Positions 60,255 to 64,000 of a stretch of DNA of 64,000 nucleotides are shown in pieces. The notes under the pieces were generated by a model. It saw nothing but the letters and a program-made list of their open reading frames with translations, made no database searches and had not been told where the DNA came from. How positions within the stretch are numbered: position 1 is the stretch's first letter; each line of letters begins with the position of its first letter. This DNA is from Piscinibacter sp. XHJ-5 (GTDB lineage Bacteria; Pseudomonadota; Gammaproteobacteria; Burkholderiales; Burkholderiaceae_C). Made by a program: the position numbers and the translations under genes. The stretch lies in contig NZ_CP123228.1 of assembly GCF_029855045.1 (NCBI RefSeq), positions 6,572,001 to 6,636,000 of the forward strand, written 5' to 3'.

Positions 60255-61459
60255 CGAGGGCTCCATCGGTCAGCGGGTTGTCGGGAAGGGGCGCCGGGCT
60301 TCGAGCGCATCAGCAGGGCGGCGGAGCTGGCCACCAGCAGCACCGCGGCGAGGGCTGCCGTCGGCCAGGCGCTCGCGCCGGCATCGCCGGCGCCGACCAG
60401 CAACGGCCCGATCAGCTGGCCGGTGCCGAAAGCCGCCGTCATCGCAGCCATCAGGCGCGGCGCCGCCGCCCCGGCGACGCGTCGCGCTTCCTGCAGGCCG
60501 GCCATGGTGGCCACCATGAAGGTGCCGCCGATGCAGACGGCGCTGCCGATCAGCGCCGCGATGCTGTGCGGCGCGAACGCAGGCAAAAGCACGCCCGCGG
60601 CCATCACCATCTGGCTGGCGGCCCACAGCACGCGCGCCGACAGGTGGCGCAGCAGGACACCGCCCAGCAGCGTGGAGACCGCCGCGGCCGCGCCGAAGAT
60701 GGGCCAGGTCCAGCCGAACACCGCGGGGTCGGCGACGAGCTCTCGCGCCGCGGCGGGAAGGAAAGTGGCAGGCAGGATGTAGCCGAAACCGAAGGCGCCG
60801 TAGCAGGCGACCAGCGTCAGCGCCGAGCGGGGAAAGGCCGCCCGTGCTGCGGCAGGGGCAGCCTGCCGCGAAGCCTCGGGTCGCAGCGTCGGCCAGCTCC
60901 ACGCCGTGACGGCCGCGGCCACCCCACCGAGCAGCCACCAGCCCGTCGTGGCCGGCTGACCGGCCAGTCCGACCCCCATGGCTGCGAGCCCCGCGACCAC
61001 CATGCCGACGCCGACCCCGGCGTAGACACCGCCGGCCGCATCGGTCCTCTGCTGCGAAGCGAGCACTGCCAGGGCCCAGGCGGAAATCCCCACCAGCACG
61101 AAGGCGCTGGCGGCACCGGCGGCGAACCGCAGCCCCAGGCCGGCCACGAACGGCGGTGCCAGCGCCATGCCGAGCGTCGACACCGCGACGGCCGCCAAGC
61201 CCGCACGCGCCGCACGTCGCGGCGCCGGATTCCAGGCGATGCAGGCCAGCGCGCCCAGCAGGTAGCCCAGGTAGTTGGCGCCGGCCAGCCAAGCCCCCTG
61301 CGACAAGGCAAGGCCGTCGGCCTGCATCAGCGGCAGCAGCGGCGTGAAGGCAAAGCGTCCGATGCCCATCGCCGCGGCCAGGCCGGCCAGGCCGGTCAGC
61401 AGGGTGCGATGTGTCGTGAGCGGTGCGCCGGAGTCCATCGCCGAATCGTAGGTGGACAT
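60251..61459 (-). CDS. YbfB/YjiJ family MFS transporter
   Basis: A 402-residue major facilitator protein with twelve hydrophobic helices. The N-terminal GLAGLAAAMGIGRFAFTPLLPLMQ is the signature of the YbfB/YjiJ group. AAGG precedes the ATG at 61457-61459; another ATG lies at 61438. It is divergent from a LysR gene and translationally coupled to a CMD-like gene, so the two probably handle the same aromatic or small organic compound; its identity is unknown. Confidence 0.9.
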   Translation of the reverse strand: MSTYDSAMDSGAPLTTHRTLLTGLAGLAAAMGIGRFAFTPLLPLMQADGLALSQGAWLAGANYLGYLLGALACIAWNPAPRRAARAGLAAVAVSTLGMALAPPFVAGLGLRFAAGAASAFVLVGISAWALAVLASQQRTDAAGGVYAGVGVGMVVAGLAAMGVGLAGQPATTGWWLLGGVAAAVTAWSWPTLRPEASRQAAPAAARAAFPRSALTLVACYGAFGFGYILPATFLPAAARELVADPAVFGWTWPIFGAAAAVSTLLGGVLLRHLSARVLWAASQMVMAAGVLLPAFAPHSIAALIGSAVCIGGTFMVATMAGLQEARRVAGAAAPRLMAAMTAAFGTGQLIGPLLVGAGDAGASAWPTAALAAVLLVASSAALLMRSKPGAPSRQPADRWSPR

Positions 61460-61495
61460 GGCCTTCGCGGATATTGAATAATTTGGAACGACTCT

Positions 61496-61510
61496 TTCTC
61501 CATTCGAGAA
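61496..61510. promoter_or_regulatory. LysR-type palindrome between the MFS and LysR genes
   Basis: TTCTC (61496-61500) and GAGAA (61506-61510) form a perfect inverted repeat around CATTC in the 67-bp intergenic gap, which is AT-richer than its surroundings. This matches the T-N11-A idea of LysR boxes. It lies 17 bases before the LysR ATG, so autorepression is plausible. Confidence 0.4.
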
Positions 61511-61526
61511 CATCGCGGAGAGCCCC

Positions 61527-62378
61527 ATGGACCTCGCCGACCTGCACATCTTCAAGACCGTGGTGGAGGAAGGCGGCATCGTGCGCGCCGCCCGCAAGCT
61601 CCATCGCGTGCAATCGAGCATCACCATGCGCATCAAGCAGCTCGAGTCCTCGCTGGGCGCCGAGCTGTTCTATCGGAGCAAGCAGCGGCTGCATCTGTCG
61701 CCCAGCGGCGAGCTGCTGCTCGACTATGCCGAGCGGCTGCTGCGCCTGTCCGATGAAGCGCGCCAGGCGTTGAGCGGATCGGCGCCGCGCGGCGTGTTCC
61801 GCCTGGGCGCACTCGAAAGCACCACCGCAAGCCGGCTGCCCGGCGTGCTGGCCAGCTACCACGCGGCCTGCCCGCAGGTGCGCGTGGAGCTGACCACCGG
61901 CACCAACGATGCGCTGACCGCCGCCGTTGCCGAGCGCCGCCTGGACGCCGCGTTCGTGGCCGAAGCGCCCACCGCACCCGGCCTCGCGCACCAGCCGTTG
62001 TTCACGGAGCGGCTGGTGCTCATCTCGTCGACTCAACGCGGCGCCATTCGCGGGCCGCAGGATGTCGAGGGCGACTCGCTGATTGCCTTTCCCAGCGGCT
62101 GCGCCTACCGGCGCGTGCTGCAGCGCTGGCTCGGCGCGGCGCACACGCCCGCCACCCGCGTGCTCGAGCTCGGGTCCTACCACGCGATCGTCGCCTGTGT
62201 GGCTTCGGGCACCGGCATCGCACTGGTGCCCGAATCGGTGCTGGACACCGTCAATGGCGCCGAGGTGCGCCGGCACCGCCTGCCGCGCGCGGTGTCGCAT
62301 GTCGTCACGCCGCTGATATGGCGCAACGGCGAGCAGTCGGCGCCGTTGCTGGCGCTGCGCGAGCTGCTGGCGCGCTAA
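61527..62378 (+). CDS. LysR family transcriptional regulator
   Basis: A 283-residue LysR protein with helix-turn-helix residues about 1-58 (LHIFKTVVEEGGIVRAARKLHRVQSSITMRIKQLE) and an effector domain that includes STTASRLPGVLASYHAACPQV and SGTGIALVPESVLD. It most likely controls the divergent MFS/CMD operon. It ends 3 bp before the convergent MarC stop. The inducer is unknown. Confidence 0.92.
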   Translation: MDLADLHIFKTVVEEGGIVRAARKLHRVQSSITMRIKQLESSLGAELFYRSKQRLHLSPSGELLLDYAERLLRLSDEARQALSGSAPRGVFRLGALESTTASRLPGVLASYHAACPQVRVELTTGTNDALTAAVAERRLDAAFVAEAPTAPGLAHQPLFTERLVLISSTQRGAIRGPQDVEGDSLIAFPSGCAYRRVLQRWLGAAHTPATRVLELGSYHAIVACVASGTGIALVPESVLDTVNGAEVRRHRLPRAVSHVVTPLIWRNGEQSAPLLALRELLAR

Positions 62379-62381
62379 GGG

Positions 62382-63023
62382 TCAGCGCGCCAGGTGCGAG
62401 GCCAGCACCGGGAACAGCTTGGTCAGTCCATCGGCCAGCAGCTCGACCGCGAGCGCCGCGAGGATGAGTCCCATCAGCCGGGTCATGATGTTGATGCCGG
62501 TCTGGCCGAGCACCTTCGCGATTCGCCCGGAGGCCGAGAAGACGACGAAGGTCGCCACCGCGACGACGACGCCGTAGCCCACCAGCACCGCGAGCTGCCA
62601 CCAGTGGCGCGTCTTCTCGGCGTAGATGACCATCGTGGAGATGGTCGCCGGGCCGGTCAGCAGCGGGATGGTGAGCGGCACCACCGCGATGCTGGCGCCG
62701 GCGTCGACCTTGCTGGCGCCTTCGCTGACGTCCTCCTTGCGACCCTCGGCCGGCTGAGCGTTGAGCATCTGGATCGCCGAGATCAGCAGCAGCGTGCCGC
62801 CGCCCACCTGGAACGACGCGAGCGATATGCCGAAGAACTCGATGATCTTGAGCCCGGCGATCGCGCTGACGGCGATGACGATGAAGGCGGTGCACGCGCT
62901 GACGCGGATCGTGCGACGTCGCTGCTGCGGCGTCAGGTTCTGCGTGAAATGGATGAAGAACGGCACGACGCCGATCGGGTTGACGATGGCCAGCAAGGCG
63001 ATCAGCGGCTTGAGCAAGTCCAT
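62382..63023 (-). CDS. MarC family integral membrane protein
   Basis: A 213-residue membrane protein with six hydrophobic helices. The MarC signatures AIVNPIGVVPFFI at the N-terminus and PLTIPLLTGPATISTMVIYAE in the middle are clear. The function of the family is not established; a role in multiple antibiotic resistance was proposed but later doubted. It is 14 bp downstream of a BtuF-like gene in the same direction, so the two are probably co-transcribed. Confidence 0.93.
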   Translation of the reverse strand: MDLLKPLIALLAIVNPIGVVPFFIHFTQNLTPQQRRRTIRVSACTAFIVIAVSAIAGLKIIEFFGISLASFQVGGGTLLLISAIQMLNAQPAEGRKEDVSEGASKVDAGASIAVVPLTIPLLTGPATISTMVIYAEKTRHWWQLAVLVGYGVVVAVATFVVFSASGRIAKVLGQTGINIMTRLMGLILAALAVELLADGLTKLFPVLASHLAR

Positions 63024-63037
63024 GGGCGATTGTCTCG

Positions 63038-63820
63038 TCAGGCCGCGAGCCCACGCAGGTAGCGAAGGCCGGCCACGGCGCGCGGGCCATACCAGCTGAT
63101 GGCTTCGCCGTCGACGATGCGCACGGCCGCATTCGGACACAGCGCCCGCGCCGCGCCTACGTGCTGCGCGCCGAAGGCATACGGCTCCGAGCTGAGCAGC
63201 ACCTGCTGCACCTCGGCCAGCCAGGCCTCGTCGCCGCGCACGACCGGGTAGCGCGCGGCGCCCTGCGCGCCGCCATCGACGGCCGGCAGTGTGTCCCAGT
63301 GGACACGCGCCAGCATGCGGGCGATGTAGGTGTCGCGCGCGACCGTCATCCACGGCTCGCGCCAGATCAGGTACAGCACGTGCTGCGGCGCATGCCGCTC
63401 CCGCTGCGTCAGCGCCAGCTCGTGCGCGATCGCCTCACGCAGGCCTTGCGCGGACGAGGCGACCCCTTCGATGTCGTCGAAAACCGCGGCGATCTGATCG
63501 ATCAGCTCGAGGTTGTCCTCGGGCGCATTCGGGTGCGTGACGACGATCTGCGGGCGCTCGTCGGCCGGCCATGCCTGGATCGCCTGCACGGTGTCGAGAC
63601 GGTTCTCGTCGACGTTGACGAGCACATGGGTGGGCGCCAGGCGGCGCAGCTTGGCGAGGTTCACGTCCTTGGTGCCGCCCACCTTGGCGATGCGCCGCAC
63701 CACGTCGGCCGGATGCACGCAAAACCCGGTGCGCGCGACGAGCAGCTCGGCCATCCCGAGCGCGACGACGAGTTCGGTCAGGCTGGGCACCAGGCTTGCG
63801 ATGCGCAACGCGGCTGCCAT
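63038..63820 (-). CDS. Helical backbone metal receptor (BtuF-like), without signal peptide
   Basis: A 260-residue protein of the periplasmic-binding-protein type III fold: RIASLVPSLTELVVALGMAELLVARTGFC and HVLVNVDENRLDTVQAI are family motifs, as in vitamin B12-binding BtuF. The start at 63818-63820 begins MAAALRIASLVPS, with no signal peptide or lipobox, so it should be cytoplasmic or is no longer a transport receptor. No ABC transporter genes are adjacent. It lies 2 bp after a partial membrane-protein gene. Ligand unknown. Confidence 0.83.
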   Translation of the reverse strand: MAAALRIASLVPSLTELVVALGMAELLVARTGFCVHPADVVRRIAKVGGTKDVNLAKLRRLAPTHVLVNVDENRLDTVQAIQAWPADERPQIVVTHPNAPEDNLELIDQIAAVFDDIEGVASSAQGLREAIAHELALTQRERHAPQHVLYLIWREPWMTVARDTYIARMLARVHWDTLPAVDGGAQGAARYPVVRGDEAWLAEVQQVLLSSEPYAFGAQHVGAARALCPNAAVRIVDGEAISWYGPRAVAGLRYLRGLAA

Positions 63821-63822
63821 GC

Positions 63823-63999
63823 TCAGCGCGCGTCCTCGACCATGGCGAGATAGACCGAGCACGTCCCGCGCAGGTACACCAGGCCCGGAAGGACCAGCGC
63901 CAGCGCGAACACCACGCCGCCGCCGACCAGCGCCGCACCGGCGTGCTGGCTGGATGCAGCGGGACCCACGCTGCGCAGGCCGCGGCCGAACAATCCTGC
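63823..63999 (-). CDS. Membrane protein, C-terminal 58 residues only
   Basis: The last 58 codons and stop of a gene that starts beyond the right edge. The visible part has one hydrophobic helix (ALVGGGVVFALALVLPGLVYL) and a short charged tail ending AMVEDAR. The stop is 2 bp before the BtuF-like ATG, so it is in the same operon. The family cannot be named from this fragment. Confidence 0.6.
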   Translation of the reverse strand, partial: AGLFGRGLRSVGPAASSQHAGAALVGGGVVFALALVLPGLVYLRGTCSVYLAMVEDAR

Positions 64000-64000
64000 C

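Overview
The window is a high-GC (close to 70 percent by eye), gene-dense piece of a bacterial chromosome. Protein families, gene orders and the strong G/C preference at third codon positions fit a betaproteobacterium of the order Burkholderiales, probably the Rubrivivax/Leptothrix/Piscinibacter-like group; this placement is inference from gene content only. I see no rRNA, tRNA, CRISPR array, insertion sequence, phage gene or integrase. Most neighbouring genes overlap by 1-8 bases or are separated by only a few bases, so operons are easy to read.

Layout. 1-3.4 kb: the end of an SDR oxidoreductase with its divergent LysR regulator, a ribbon-helix-helix regulator with a PHB-depolymerase-type esterase, and a YciI protein. 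3.5-15 kb: a complete-looking myo-inositol uptake and catabolism locus. One minus-strand operon runs binding protein, permease, ATPase, iolC (fused to DUF2090), iolD, iolE, iolB. A divergent plus-strand operon carries an RpiR regulator, iolG and a second Gfo/Idh/MocA dehydrogenase. iolA and iolI/iolH are not in the window. 15-22 kb: thioredoxin 2, a BON lipoprotein, LysR, a small ORF, flavin reductase, an ECF sigma/anti-sigma pair, an HDOD protein, a Rieske oxygenase and a TauE/SafE exporter. 22-25 kb: a candidate structured RNA with a strong terminator, a two-component system and a second ECF factor. 25-32 kb: a sulfate/thiosulfate uptake regulon (CysB-like regulator, cysA-cysW-cysT-sbp, a second binding protein, a YdeN-like hydrolase and an SsuF-like molbindin) whose upstream regions share sequence motifs.

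32-44 kb: an M1 aminopeptidase, a methyltransferase with a phosphotransferase, a dienelactone hydrolase, a Spy/CpxP-like protein with a CpxRA-type two-component system, an MFS/DUF1499/3-methyladenine glycosylase operon and small genes. 44-53 kb: an RNA polymerase sigma factor convergent with a large c-di-GMP enzyme that carries a sugar-binding-protein-like sensor domain, an esterase, the reverse transsulfuration pair (cystathionine beta-synthase and a gamma-lyase/synthase), and an ArsR-SRPBCC operon divergent from a DinB gene. 53.5-64 kb: a thioredoxin-like protein, a GMC oxidoreductase with creD, several small proteins, an orphan MshEN-domain protein, a carboxymuconolactone decarboxylase-like protein with an MFS permease and divergent LysR, MarC, and a BtuF-like protein next to a truncated gene at the right edge.

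The less expected material lies mostly between genes: a Shine-Dalgarno sequence buried in a 9-bp hairpin, a 22-bp operator with two overlapping divergent promoters, apparently leaderless regulator genes, a ~200-nt candidate small RNA, repeat elements that supply the ends of coding regions, and a motif shared across the sulfate regulon. No clearly new multi-gene system was found.
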